DNA from: 40CM-2-70-7 sp035631315
GTDB lineage: Bacteria > Gemmatimonadota > Gemmatimonadetes > Gemmatimonadales > GWC2-71-9
Direction: 5' to 3'
NCBI GenBank assembly: GCA_035631315.1
Contig: DASQIZ010000111.1
Coordinates: forward strand, 1-64,000
Length of the DNA stretch: 64,000 nt
The notes beneath the pieces were generated by a model. The model was not told the DNA's origin, searched no databases, and was given only the letters and a program-made list of their open reading frames with translations. Made by a program: the position numbers and the translations under genes. Shown piece by piece: positions 16,846 to 24,733 of the stretch; the stretch's first letter is position 1; each line of letters starts with the position of its first letter.

Positions 16846-17118
16846 GTGAGAGACCACCTGTTCCGAGCCTTGGCTGACCCCACCAGGCGGAAGATCCTCG
16901 AGCTCCTGGCGGCGAAGGACCGCACCGCGGGCGAGCTGGCCGAGGAGTTTCCTATAGCCTTTGCCTCGGTGTCGCATCACCTGGGCGTGCTCAAGAACGC
17001 CGGGCTCGTGGCGGTGGAGCGGGAGGGGCAGCACATGCGGTACCGCCTGAACACCACCGTCTTTCAGGACATCGCCCGCTACATCGCGAAAACGTTCTCC
17101 GGAGGCACTGATGCGTAG
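16846..17118 (+). CDS. ArsR-family (SdpR-like) transcriptional repressor
   Basis: 90 residues, winged helix: RALADPTRRKILELLA (helices 1-2), then TAGELAEEFPIAFASVSHHLGVLKNAGLV as the HTH and EGQHMRYRLN as the wing. No Cys pair for arsenic/metal sensing, so it fits the SdpR branch that is paired with SdpI. The start is the GTG at 16846: relatives begin just before RDHLFRALADPTRR, and the promoter's -10 box lies directly upstream, making the TTG at 16810 impossible as it is inside the -35 box. Overlaps the SdpI gene by eight bases. Confidence 0.9.
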   Translation: MRDHLFRALADPTRRKILELLAAKDRTAGELAEEFPIAFASVSHHLGVLKNAGLVAVEREGQHMRYRLNTTVFQDIARYIAKTFSGGTDA

Positions 17119-17755
17119 CCGATGGTTCGGGTTCTTCGTGGTCGCCCTGGCGCTCGTGGCCAGCTGGTGGGCGTGGGATCAGCTCCCGCCCCGCATCGCT
17201 ACCCATTGGAACGCCGCCGGCCATGTGAACGGGTACTCGTCGCGGACCTTCGGCGCGCTGTTCGCCCCGGGCCTGATGACGGCGTTGACGCTCCTGTTTC
17301 AGATCCTGCCCGCCCTCGACCCGCGGAAAGCGAACTACGAAAAATTCGGCGACACCTACTGGGTCCTCGCCAACGCCGTAATCCTCTTCGTCGGCGTGGT
17401 GCATGTCATGGTGCTCGCCTTCGGCCTGGGCTACCCGGTCTCCATGACCCGCGTGGTCCCCCTCGGGATGGGGGTGCTGTTCATCGCGCTCGGCAACGTG
17501 CTCGGACGCGTCCAGCCGAACTGGTTCGTCGGCATCCGCACGCCGTGGACCCTTTCGTCCGACACCGTGTGGCGCAAGACGCATCGCACCGGCGGGTGGA
17601 CGTTCTTCCTCGCCGGATGCGCCCTGGTCATCGAAGGTGTCACCCCGCTCGGCAACCTCTGGCCCCTGATGGCCATCACCATCCTTGTGGCCGCTCTGGT
17701 CCCCGTGATTCAGTCCTACCTGTTGTGGAAGGGAGAACAAGGTGATCGCGCTTAG
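17111..17755 (+). CDS. SdpI/YhfL-type membrane protein (DUF1648 plus SdpI)
   Basis: 214 residues, about six membrane helices. The N-terminal DUF1648 signature WDQLPPRIATHWNAAGHVNGY is followed by the SdpI region with the GNVLGRVQPNWFVGIRTPWTLSSDTVWRKTHRTGG consensus. In Bacillus SdpI gives immunity to the SdpC toxin and sequesters SdpR; many other bacteria keep only the ArsR-SdpI pair. No toxin candidate lies beside it here. It overlaps both neighbours (8 and 14 bases). Confidence 0.9.
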   Translation: MRSRWFGFFVVALALVASWWAWDQLPPRIATHWNAAGHVNGYSSRTFGALFAPGLMTALTLLFQILPALDPRKANYEKFGDTYWVLANAVILFVGVVHVMVLAFGLGYPVSMTRVVPLGMGVLFIALGNVLGRVQPNWFVGIRTPWTLSSDTVWRKTHRTGGWTFFLAGCALVIEGVTPLGNLWPLMAITILVAALVPVIQSYLLWKGEQGDRA

Positions 17756-18704
17756 CCTTGCGTTGATGCAGGCGCCGCCGCAGAAGGCCGATACCGTCGC
17801 CCCGGCCGCCGCAGTCGAGAGCCCGTTCGTCGCGACGTCGACCGGATGGACGCTCTACGGCACCCTGACCGTTCCCAAGGGAGCGAAGGGTCCCGTTCCG
17901 GTGATCCTCATCGTGGCGGGCTCGGGCCCGACCGACCGGAACGCCAACTCCCCGGCCGGCGTGCGTAGCAACGCGTACGCCCAGCTGGCCTGGCGTCTGG
18001 CGGAGCAGGGGATCGGCTCATTGCGGTACGACAAGCGCGGCATCGCGGCGTCGCGCGGGGCCATGGATTCGGCCATCATTGCCCGGACCACGATGCAGGA
18101 CTACGCGAACGACGTTCGGAATCTGGCGGACACGCTGCACAAGGACCACCGCTTCTCGAAGGTGATCCTGGTCGGCCACAGCGAAGGCAGTGCGCTCTCC
18201 ATCATGGCGGCGCACGACGGCGCGCCGGTGGCGGGCGTTGTCTCCATGGCGGGGATGGGGCGACCGTTCGGCGTGGTACTGCGGGAGCAACTCGCACAGC
18301 AGCTCGACACGACGACGGTGAGGATGTACGACACGTCGATGACGGCATATCTCGCCGGGCGGGATCCGCCGGTCCCCAGCTACCTCGCGTCGCTCTTCGT
18401 GCCGGCGCTCCGCAACTACATCCGTTCGATGATGGCGTTCGACCCGAAGGAAGTCGGACAGCTCCATTGCCCCGTGCTCGTTCTCCAGGGCGATTACGAT
18501 GTCCAGATCTCCGTCGCGGACGCCGAAGCCCTGCATGCGGCGGACCCGTCGTCGAAGCTCGTGGTCCTGCCGGGCGATACCCACATGTTCAAGCCCGCCG
18601 CCAGCAAGGACCGCATGGCCCAGGTCCCGGCCTACACCGATCCGACCTTGCCCATCGATCCGAAGGTGGTATCGACGATCACCGACTGGATCAAACAGCT
18701 CTGA
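17742..18704 (+). CDS. alpha/beta-hydrolase, exported or membrane-anchored
   Basis: 320 residues. Catalytic triad candidates: Ser in VGHSEGSALS, Asp in LVLQGDYDVQIS and His in LPGDTHMFKP. The oxyanion region is IVAGSGPTDRN. This is the layout of a peptidase-like esterase family. The GTG start lies within the SdpI gene (14-base overlap) after GGGAGAACAAG. A short hydrophobic N-terminus is not a clear signal peptide. Third gene of the ArsR operon, so probably under the same repressor; substrate unknown. Its 3' end overlaps the opposing RlmI-like gene by 14 bases. Confidence 0.85.
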   Translation: MIALSLALMQAPPQKADTVAPAAAVESPFVATSTGWTLYGTLTVPKGAKGPVPVILIVAGSGPTDRNANSPAGVRSNAYAQLAWRLAEQGIGSLRYDKRGIAASRGAMDSAIIARTTMQDYANDVRNLADTLHKDHRFSKVILVGHSEGSALSIMAAHDGAPVAGVVSMAGMGRPFGVVLREQLAQQLDTTTVRMYDTSMTAYLAGRDPPVPSYLASLFVPALRNYIRSMMAFDPKEVGQLHCPVLVLQGDYDVQISVADAEALHAADPSSKLVVLPGDTHMFKPAASKDRMAQVPAYTDPTLPIDPKVVSTITDWIKQL

Positions 18705-19854
18705 GCAAGGCGCCCTTGAGGTACCCGGTTTCCGGGATGGTGAGAATCTCGGGGTGGTCGCTCGACTGACCGGTGAAGCGCAGGACTTCAAGCCGCCGCC
18801 CGGAGTCCTGCGCTGCTGCCATCAGCATCGCTTCGAAGTCCCGGCGGTGCACGTGGTAGGAGCAGGAGCAGGTGAAGAGCACCCCACCCTCCGCCAGGCA
18901 TCGCATGGCGCGGAGATTGATCTCCTTGTAGCCGGCGAGCGCGCGATCCACGCTGGTCTTGGTCTTCGCGAACGCCGGCGGGTCGAGGGCGATGGTGTCG
19001 AACTCTTCTCCTCGCGCCTCGAGCTCGCGCAGCAGGTCAAACACGTTCGCTTCCTTCCACGTCACGTTCCCGTACCCATTCAACGCCGCGTTCTTCGCGC
19101 CGCGCGCCAGGGCCTCGGTGCTCGAATCCACCGCCAGTACCGAGCCGGCGACTTTCGCCAGGTGAATGGTGAACGAGCCGTGGTAGGCGAAGAAATCGGC
19201 AGCGGTCCCGCCCGGCTTCGCATGTGCGGCCAGCAGGATCCGGTTCTCGCGTTGATCCAGAAACCCGCCCGTCTTTTGCCCTTGCCAGGGCGCGGCCAGG
19301 TACCGCACGCCCGCCTCGGTCACTTCCACCGTCTCCGGTACTGACCCCGACCAGAGGGTCACCTCGAGCGGCAACCCCTCGTGGCGGCGGACCGCGGCGT
19401 CATTGCGGAGCAGAACCCCTTCCGTCTGGAGCACGTCCTGAATCGCCGCACCGATGTCTTCGCGAACCGCTTCGACGCCGGCCGACAGGAGCTGGGCCAC
19501 GGCATAGGGTCCGTACCGGTCGACGACGAGCGAGGGGAGTCCATCGCCCTCGCCATGCACCACGCGCCATGCCGACGCGTCGATTCCCGTGCGGGCGGTC
19601 GAGGCGGCGGCAATGCGCGATCGCCACCACGCGCGGTCGATCGGAACGTCTTCGGTGGTGAGCAACCGGAGTCTGATTTCTGATTCCGGTGAGTAGAGCG
19701 CCCGCCCCTGATACTTTCCCTTGCGGTCGGTGACCCGCACCACGCCGGCGCGGTCGCCAGGCTCGTCGGCGACGTCGGACCGGTAGATCCAGGGATGACC
19801 GGCCCGCCAGCGCCCGGCACCCTTCGCGGTGACCGCGACCGTGGCTTCGCTCAT
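18691..19854 (-). CDS. 23S rRNA cytosine-C5 methyltransferase, RlmI-like
   Basis: 387 residues from ATG 19854. An N-terminal PUA-like domain (KGAGRWRAGHPWIYRSDV) is followed by a central domain and a SAM-dependent domain with DFFAYHGSFTIHLAK (motif I region), LAVDSSTEAL, IALDPPAFAK (motif IV, DPP) and FTCSCSYHV with the catalytic Cys position. RlmI methylates one cytosine of 23S rRNA in E. coli; the exact site here is inferred from homology. Overlaps the chorismate mutase gene by four bases. Confidence 0.9.
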   Translation of the reverse strand: MSEATVAVTAKGAGRWRAGHPWIYRSDVADEPGDRAGVVRVTDRKGKYQGRALYSPESEIRLRLLTTEDVPIDRAWWRSRIAAASTARTGIDASAWRVVHGEGDGLPSLVVDRYGPYAVAQLLSAGVEAVREDIGAAIQDVLQTEGVLLRNDAAVRRHEGLPLEVTLWSGSVPETVEVTEAGVRYLAAPWQGQKTGGFLDQRENRILLAAHAKPGGTAADFFAYHGSFTIHLAKVAGSVLAVDSSTEALARGAKNAALNGYGNVTWKEANVFDLLRELEARGEEFDTIALDPPAFAKTKTSVDRALAGYKEINLRAMRCLAEGGVLFTCSCSYHVHRRDFEAMLMAAAQDSGRRLEVLRFTGQSSDHPEILTIPETGYLKGALLRAV

Positions 19855-20222
19855 CCGGCCCGGTCGGGACGCAGGACGGCCGCGCCGCGCAGATAGATAT
19901 GTTTCAGCGTCGCGGGGCGCCGGGTGGTATAGAAGTGCAGCAGGACACGGACGCAGAGAGGGACGCCGCCGGGCACCGCGACCTCCAGCGCTCCCAGGAG
20001 CGGCACGCCGGTCCACCCCAGGTTGCGCGCGGCCCGCGCCGGGTAGTCGGCGGTGAGGTCGGGCGTCGACGTGAAGATGGCGCTCTCGATGTCTTCGGGG
20101 GCGAACGCGTTCGCCTCCTGCAGAGCGGCGAGCAGCTCCGCGGTCGCGGTCAGAATGGCGTCCGAGGTATTGGCGGTGGCCGTCGTGGCCCCACGCAAAC
20201 CCCGCAGGATCCGGGTGGTCAA
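19851..20222 (-). CDS. aroH: chorismate mutase, AroH type
   Basis: Converts chorismate to prephenate for Phe/Tyr synthesis. 123 residues, matching the trimeric Bacillus AroH family: LRGLRGATTATANTSDAIL, FTSTPDLTADYPARAAR with the active-site Arg, and C-terminal LKHIYLRGAAVLRPD with the active-site Tyr/Arg. The open frame runs further upstream but the family begins a few residues before RGLRGATT, so the TTG at 20222 is the only reasonable start. Its start lies three bases from the divergent thiE start. Confidence 0.9.
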   Translation of the reverse strand: MTTRILRGLRGATTATANTSDAILTATAELLAALQEANAFAPEDIESAIFTSTPDLTADYPARAARNLGWTGVPLLGALEVAVPGGVPLCVRVLLHFYTTRRPATLKHIYLRGAAVLRPDRAG

Positions 20223-20225
20223 TCG

Positions 20226-20843
20226 ATGCTCGTTGATCAGGTGCGCTTGATGGTGCTCACGGACGCCTCGCTTCTCAAGGGGCGGGATGTGGTGGACGTG
20301 TGCCGCCGAGCGGTGGCCGGCGGCGCGACGTCCATCCAGGTCCGGTGGAAGCCCGCACCCGTGCGCGAGGTGGCGGACGTGGCCCGGACGCTCGTCGGGG
20401 CCCTCTCCGTTCCTGTTCTCGTCAACGATCGTCTGGACGTCGCACTGGCGGTCGCTGCCGCCGGCGTGCACCTCGGCCAGGACGACGTGCCCGCGGGGGC
20501 GCTCGCGGCCCACCTTCCGCCCGGCTTCATCGTCGGCATCTCCGTGGGCTCAGCCGTCGAGGCGGCTGCCTCGGACCGCCGGGCCGACTACTGGAGCATC
20601 GGGCCCTGCTACGCGACGGCGAGCAAGGCGGACGCCGGTGCTCCCCTTGGACCGGACGGATTCGGAACGCTGGCGCGCCTCGCTCCGGAAGGCCTCCCGG
20701 TGATCGGCATCGGGGGAATTACGAAACACAACGCCGGTGCCATTCGCAGCGCCGGTGGGGCCGGTGTCGCGGTTATTGCGGCGGTGCTGGGGTCGAACGA
20801 GCCTGAGCGCGCCGCACGCGAGCTGCGGCTTGCAGTCGCTTGA
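20226..20843 (+). CDS. thiE: thiamine-phosphate synthase family protein
   Basis: Joins HMP-pyrophosphate and thiazole phosphate to thiamine phosphate. 205 residues, TIM-barrel family: IQVRWKP (phosphate/pyrimidine site), VNDRLDVALAVAAAGVHLGQDDVP, GPCYATASKADAGAPLG and IGIGGIT are all in place. TenI paralogues share this fold; the TASKADAG loop fits a synthase, though this is not decisive without other thi genes nearby. ATG 20226 leaves no space for an ordinary promoter outside aroH. The 3' end overlaps mltG by 71 bases on the other strand. Confidence 0.85.
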   Translation: MLVDQVRLMVLTDASLLKGRDVVDVCRRAVAGGATSIQVRWKPAPVREVADVARTLVGALSVPVLVNDRLDVALAVAAAGVHLGQDDVPAGALAAHLPPGFIVGISVGSAVEAAASDRRADYWSIGPCYATASKADAGAPLGPDGFGTLARLAPEGLPVIGIGGITKHNAGAIRSAGGAGVAVIAAVLGSNEPERAARELRLAVA

Positions 20844-21786
20844 CCTTCTGGATGGCGGCGAGGTGTTCCGCGTAGGTCACCGAGAAGATGTGCTTCCCGT
20901 CGGGCTGCGCCACGAAATAGAGGTACGGGACGTCGGCCGGATGGACGGTCGCCGCGAGACTCGCGTGTCCCGGCTGCGCGATCGGCCCGGGCGGCAGGCC
21001 GGCATGCAGATAGGTGTTGTAGGGTGAGCGGATCAGCAGATTCTTTTCGAACACGCGCTTGAGCCGGTGCCCGTAGGCGTAGATCACGGTCGGATCCGCT
21101 TCGAGCTTCATCCCTCGCCGCAGGCGGTTCAGATACACCGCCGCCACATACGGACGGTCCGGATCGTATCGCACTTCCGCTTCGACGATCGACGCCACCG
21201 TGACGATCGCCTGCCGGGACAGATGCTGGGAGTCGAGGGTCGCGGTCCAGCTCGAGTCCCACTGACCGAGGAACTCGCGCACCATGGCGCGGGCGAGGTC
21301 GTGCGCGCTGATCTTGGCCGGCACGAGATACGTCGTCGGGTAGAGATAGCCTTCGACCGTCGGCGCGTTGGACGGAAGGTCGAGCTCGGACTTGAGCGCG
21401 GGGTCCGCGATGGCGAGCAGGAACGAGTCGCGCGGGATGTTGAGCCGGCTTTGCGCCAGGTCCGCGACCTCCGTGGCCATCAGCCCTTCCGGGGTCGTGA
21501 AGTGCACCAGCGCGCCCCGTCCGGTCGACAGCGCTTCGGAGATCACCCGCCAGGTCTCGTCTTCGTGAAACGCGTAGGTCCCGCTCTTGAGATTCGACCG
21601 GAGGCCCACCAGACGTCCGTAGATCCTGAACCAGAACGGATGGGACACGATGCCGCGGGCCGAGAGGGAGTCCATGGCGATGTCGAAGGTGGCGCCGCGG
21701 GGGATGGTGACGTCGATCTGAGGACCGCGGGCCGGCGTGGTGGAGCACGCGGCGAGGAGCAGGACCAGGGTGACGCACTTCTTCAG
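20773..21786 (-). CDS. mltG: endolytic murein transglycosylase, lipoprotein, apparent CTG start
   Basis: Cleaves nascent glycan strands in the periplasm. YceG-domain marks: TVEGYLYPTTYLV, ASIVEAEVRYDPDRPYVAAVYLNRL (catalytic Glu) and SPYNTYLHAGLPPGPI. The first ordinary in-frame start (ATG 21675) would leave no export signal. Upstream the frame encodes LKKCVTLVLLLAACSTTP, a lipoprotein signal with lipobox LAAC, reaching back to a CTG at 21786 that overlaps the ruvX stop (CTGA) after GGGAG. No ATG, GTG or TTG is available for it. 337 residues with this start, normal for MltG. Confidence 0.88.
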   Translation of the reverse strand: MKKCVTLVLLLAACSTTPARGPQIDVTIPRGATFDIAMDSLSARGIVSHPFWFRIYGRLVGLRSNLKSGTYAFHEDETWRVISEALSTGRGALVHFTTPEGLMATEVADLAQSRLNIPRDSFLLAIADPALKSELDLPSNAPTVEGYLYPTTYLVPAKISAHDLARAMVREFLGQWDSSWTATLDSQHLSRQAIVTVASIVEAEVRYDPDRPYVAAVYLNRLRRGMKLEADPTVIYAYGHRLKRVFEKNLLIRSPYNTYLHAGLPPGPIAQPGHASLAATVHPADVPYLYFVAQPDGKHIFSVTYAEHLAAIQKVKRLQAAARVRRAQARSTPAPPQ

Positions 21787-22223
21787 ATCGCGCTCCCGCG
21801 CATGGCATCGAGGTAGTGCTGGAGGAGCAGGGTCGCGGCGAGCGCGTCGACGTCCCCTTTGCGGGTCCGGGTCTTGCCGCCCATTTCCCGCACCGCCCCG
21901 AGAACGCGGGCGGTGGTGAACCGCTCATCCCACAGGGCGACGGGGAGCCCCGACCGGCGGGCGATGTCGTCCGCCATCTGACGCGCCGCCGTCGCGGCTT
22001 CACCTTCGGAACCTTCGGTGTCCAGGGGGAGACCGACGACCACGCCGGTGACGGCGTGCTTCGTGAGATGCTCCTGCAGGGCCGCCATCGGAAAGCGCTT
22101 GCCGGCCCGGCGGGTGAGCGTGGCGAGGGGTTGGGCCAGGGTTCGGGATTCGTCCGAGAGGGCGAGGCCGATGCGCTTCTCGCCCCAGTCGACGCCCAAC
22201 AGCCGGCCCGCCCCGGCACTCAC
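21783..22223 (-). CDS. ruvX: Holliday-junction resolvase-like nuclease RuvX/YqgF
   Basis: 146 residues, RNase H-like fold. GVDWGEKRIGLALSDESRTLAQPL carries the first catalytic Asp, VVGLPLDTEGSEG the middle motif, LWDERFTTARV the Glu, and DVDALAATLLLQHYLD the last Asp. The family acts in pre-16S rRNA maturation and possibly recombination. The GTG start overlaps the rho stop (GTGA); mltG starts inside its stop. ruvX-mltG adjacency is common in bacteria. Confidence 0.93.
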   Translation of the reverse strand: MSAGAGRLLGVDWGEKRIGLALSDESRTLAQPLATLTRRAGKRFPMAALQEHLTKHAVTGVVVGLPLDTEGSEGEAATAARQMADDIARRSGLPVALWDERFTTARVLGAVREMGGKTRTRKGDVDALAATLLLQHYLDAMRGSAI

Positions 22224-23473
22224 CCTTGTGCCATCGTCGCGAAGAACTCGTTGTTGGTCTTGGTGCGCTTCATCCGCTCGAGCAGGAACTCGATCGCTTC
22301 GACGGGCGGCATGTCCGCCAGGAAGTTGCGGAGGAGGTAGACCTTGTTGAGCTCGTCCTTCGCCAGGAGAAGCTCTTCCTTGCGGGTGGAGGTGCGCTGG
22401 ACGTCGATGGCGGGGTAGACCCGGCGGTCGGCGATCCGGCGGTCGAGGATGACTTCCATGTTGCCGGTGCCCTTGAACTCCTCGAAGATGACCTCGTCCA
22501 TCCGGGACCCGGTGTCGATCAGCGCGGTCGCGAGAATCGTGAGCGAGCCGCCCCCTTCGATGTTGCGCGCGGCGCCGAAGAACCGCTTCGGCTTCTGCAG
22601 CGCGTTGGCGTCTACGCCGCCCGACAGAATCTTGCCCGAGTGCGGCACCACCACGTTATGCGCGCGGCCCAGACGGGTGATGGAGTCGAGGAGAATCACG
22701 ACGTCCTTGCCGTGTTCGACCATGCGCTTCGCCTTCTCGATCACCATGTCCGCCACCTGTACGTGCCGGTCGGCGGGCTCGTCGAAGGTCGAAGAGATGA
22801 CCTCCGCGCCCTTCACGTTCTCTTCCATGTCGGTCACTTCTTCGGGCCGCTCGTCGATGAGCAGCACGATGAGGTAGACCTCGGGATGGTTCTCGATGAT
22901 GGAATTGGCGAGCTTCTGCATCAGGATGGTCTTACCGGCCTTCGGCGGCGAGACGATCAGACCGCGCTGACCCTTGCCGATGGGGCAGAGGATGTCCATC
23001 ACCCGCATCGACAGGTCACCGTCTTTTCGCTCCAGCCGGATCCGCTCTTCGGGGTACCGGGGCCGGAGGTTGTCGAACGCGACCCGGTGCTTCGCCTTTT
23101 CGGGTTCTTCGCCGTTGACGTTCTCGACCTTGAGCAGCGCGAGGTACCGCTCCCCTTCCTTCGGGGGACGGACCTGACCGAGGATGGTGTCGCCGGTGCG
23201 GAGATCGAAGCGTTTGATCTGCGAAGGAGAGACGTAGATGTCGTCGGGCCCGTACAGGTAGTTCCAATCGGGGGAGCGGAGGAAGCCGTAACCTTCCGGC
23301 AGAATCTCCAGCACGCCTTCGCCGCGGAGCACCGTGTCGGTGTCGAGCAGGGATTGCTCGATGCGGAAGATCAGGTCTTGCTTTCGCATCCCCGAGTAGT
23401 TTTGAATGTTCAGACTCTCGGCCATCGCGTGCAGCTCGGCGACGGATTTTCTCTTGAGTTCAGCGATGTCCAC
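22220..23473 (-). CDS. rho: transcription termination factor Rho
   Basis: Hexameric RNA-dependent ATPase that ends transcription. 417 residues with the GTG start at 23473 (VDIAELKRKSVAELHAMAE), the usual length. The N-terminal helical and cold-shock RNA-binding domain contains GYGFLRSPDWNYL; the ATPase has Walker A SPPKAGKTILMQK, Walker B VVILLDSITRLGRAHN, the Q-loop and the R-loop GGSLTILATALIDTGSRMDEVIFEEFKGTGNME. The open frame to 23623 overlaps its own promoter and is not coding. First gene of rho-ruvX-mltG. Confidence 0.97.
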   Translation of the reverse strand: MDIAELKRKSVAELHAMAESLNIQNYSGMRKQDLIFRIEQSLLDTDTVLRGEGVLEILPEGYGFLRSPDWNYLYGPDDIYVSPSQIKRFDLRTGDTILGQVRPPKEGERYLALLKVENVNGEEPEKAKHRVAFDNLRPRYPEERIRLERKDGDLSMRVMDILCPIGKGQRGLIVSPPKAGKTILMQKLANSIIENHPEVYLIVLLIDERPEEVTDMEENVKGAEVISSTFDEPADRHVQVADMVIEKAKRMVEHGKDVVILLDSITRLGRAHNVVVPHSGKILSGGVDANALQKPKRFFGAARNIEGGGSLTILATALIDTGSRMDEVIFEEFKGTGNMEVILDRRIADRRVYPAIDVQRTSTRKEELLLAKDELNKVYLLRNFLADMPPVEAIEFLLERMKRTKTNNEFFATMAQG

Positions 23474-23505
23474 GTGTGCTTCGGCTCCGGTAAGCGATGT
23501 ACGGC

Positions 23506-23530
23506 GGGGGGAACCCCCTGAAATCGGGGG
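23506..23530 (-). promoter_or_regulatory. rho leader with mutually exclusive hairpins
   Basis: On the minus-strand transcript five C (23530-23526), GAUUUCA, five G (23518-23514), UU and six C (23511-23506) follow each other. The G run can pair with the upstream C run (7-base loop) or with the downstream C run (short loop), not both. It lies 33-57 bases before the rho start codon. rho is autoregulated by leader attenuation in E. coli; a similar switch here is inference. Confidence 0.5.
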
Positions 23531-23594
23531 AGTGAACGCGGTTTGTGTGTTGGTAAAGAGGGTGCTTGGGTATCTGTAGGCGTGCCAGGGACTT

Positions 23595-23623
23595 ATAGTA
23601 GAGTCCCCAACGCGGGTCGTCAA
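23595..23623 (-). promoter_or_regulatory. rho promoter
   Basis: Minus strand: TTGACG (23623-23618), 17 bases, TACTAT (23600-23595). The transcript should begin near 23588, giving a leader of about 115 bases. The same A/T-rich box reads TATAGT rightward, a possible -10 for the divergent protease gene, though its -35 is poor. Confidence 0.75.
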
Positions 23624-23631
23624 GGGTGCCC

Positions 23632-24732
23632 ATGAATCTCATGTCATTCGTCGAACGGGCCGAGAGCACGTCATTGCCCGATCGTGAAGTCATTGATGCG
23701 CTTGTACATCCGGCGCATGCAGCGCCTTCCCCCCAGTTGCGGCAAGCCCTCACTTCGTGGCGCGGTCCCTACTACTGGTCGGACGAATCCGACGGACGGC
23801 ACCTCATTCTGACGTCGGTTCGACCGCGTCAGGCTGAACGGTGGTGGCTGCATTGGACGTTATTCGTGCTGACGTTCGTGAGCGTCACGTTGTCCGGCGC
23901 CGTGCTCTCGGGCCGCCTTCCTTATTACGGTGTGCTCGGGCTGCTCACGTCGCTGGCGCATCCCAGCGCGCGCTTCTGGAGTACCTGGGCGTCCGGCCTT
24001 TCGTTCTCGATTCCTCTGCTGAGCATTCTGCTCGCACACGAGCTCGGCCACTATATCGCGTCGCGCCGGCACGGCGTGAATGCGTCACCACCCTTTTTCA
24101 TCCCCGCGCCTCTCATCTCGATCATCGGTACGCTCGGAGCGTTCATCCGGATCCGCACCATTCTGAGTGACCGGCGTCAACTGTTGGACATCGGAGTCGC
24201 GGGTCCGTTCGCGGGATTTGCCGTCGCGCTCCCCGTGTTGATCGCCGGCATGTCGCTGTCGACGCCCCTCCCGACCCTGGCGCCCGGCTACAACCTCCTG
24301 CTCAACGTCGGAAGCGACACCGTGCCCATCGGCTCGTCGCTGCTCACCAACTGGGTCCGGCACTTCGTCATCGGCGGCTCGGGCGGCGTGGCCCTCTCAC
24401 CGCTCGCATTCGCCGGCTGGATCGGGATGTTCGTCACGATGCTGAACCTCCTCCCGCTCGCGCAGCTGGACGGAGGGCATGCCCTCTACGCGGCGGCGCC
24501 GAAGCTCCAGCCGAGGCTCGCGCTCCTGTTCTGGATCGCGCTTGGCGTGCTGGGGTGGTTCAAGTGGCAAGGGTGGCTGGTCTGGGCCGTCCTGATCGTC
24601 TTGATGTCGCGCGGGCGACTCGCTCACCCGGCAGTCCTGAACGGGGCGCGGCCGCTGTCCCCGGCGCGGGTGGGCCTGGCCATCCTCTCTCTGATGTTGT
24701 TTGTGGTGACGTTTGTCCCGAAGCCATTCTGA
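23632..24732 (+). CDS. site-2 protease family (M50) intramembrane metalloprotease
   Basis: 366 residues with about six or seven membrane helices. The zinc site is AHELGHYIASR (HExxH) in a membrane helix, and the third ligand Asp lies in LAQLDGGHALYA, the LDG motif of the family. The cytosolic N-terminus has WRGPYYWSDESDGRHLIL. Such proteases cut membrane anchors, for example anti-sigma factors; the substrate here is unknown. ATG 23632 has AAGGG five bases upstream and is preferred to GTG 23626 or ATG 23641. Divergent from rho. Confidence 0.9.
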   Translation: MNLMSFVERAESTSLPDREVIDALVHPAHAAPSPQLRQALTSWRGPYYWSDESDGRHLILTSVRPRQAERWWLHWTLFVLTFVSVTLSGAVLSGRLPYYGVLGLLTSLAHPSARFWSTWASGLSFSIPLLSILLAHELGHYIASRRHGVNASPPFFIPAPLISIIGTLGAFIRIRTILSDRRQLLDIGVAGPFAGFAVALPVLIAGMSLSTPLPTLAPGYNLLLNVGSDTVPIGSSLLTNWVRHFVIGGSGGVALSPLAFAGWIGMFVTMLNLLPLAQLDGGHALYAAAPKLQPRLALLFWIALGVLGWFKWQGWLVWAVLIVLMSRGRLAHPAVLNGARPLSPARVGLAILSLMLFVVTFVPKPF

Positions 24733-24733
24733 C

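Noticed and set aside
23474..23623. A 50-codon N-terminal extension of rho
   Set aside because: It covers the rho promoter and leader, and Rho proteins begin at the GTG used here.
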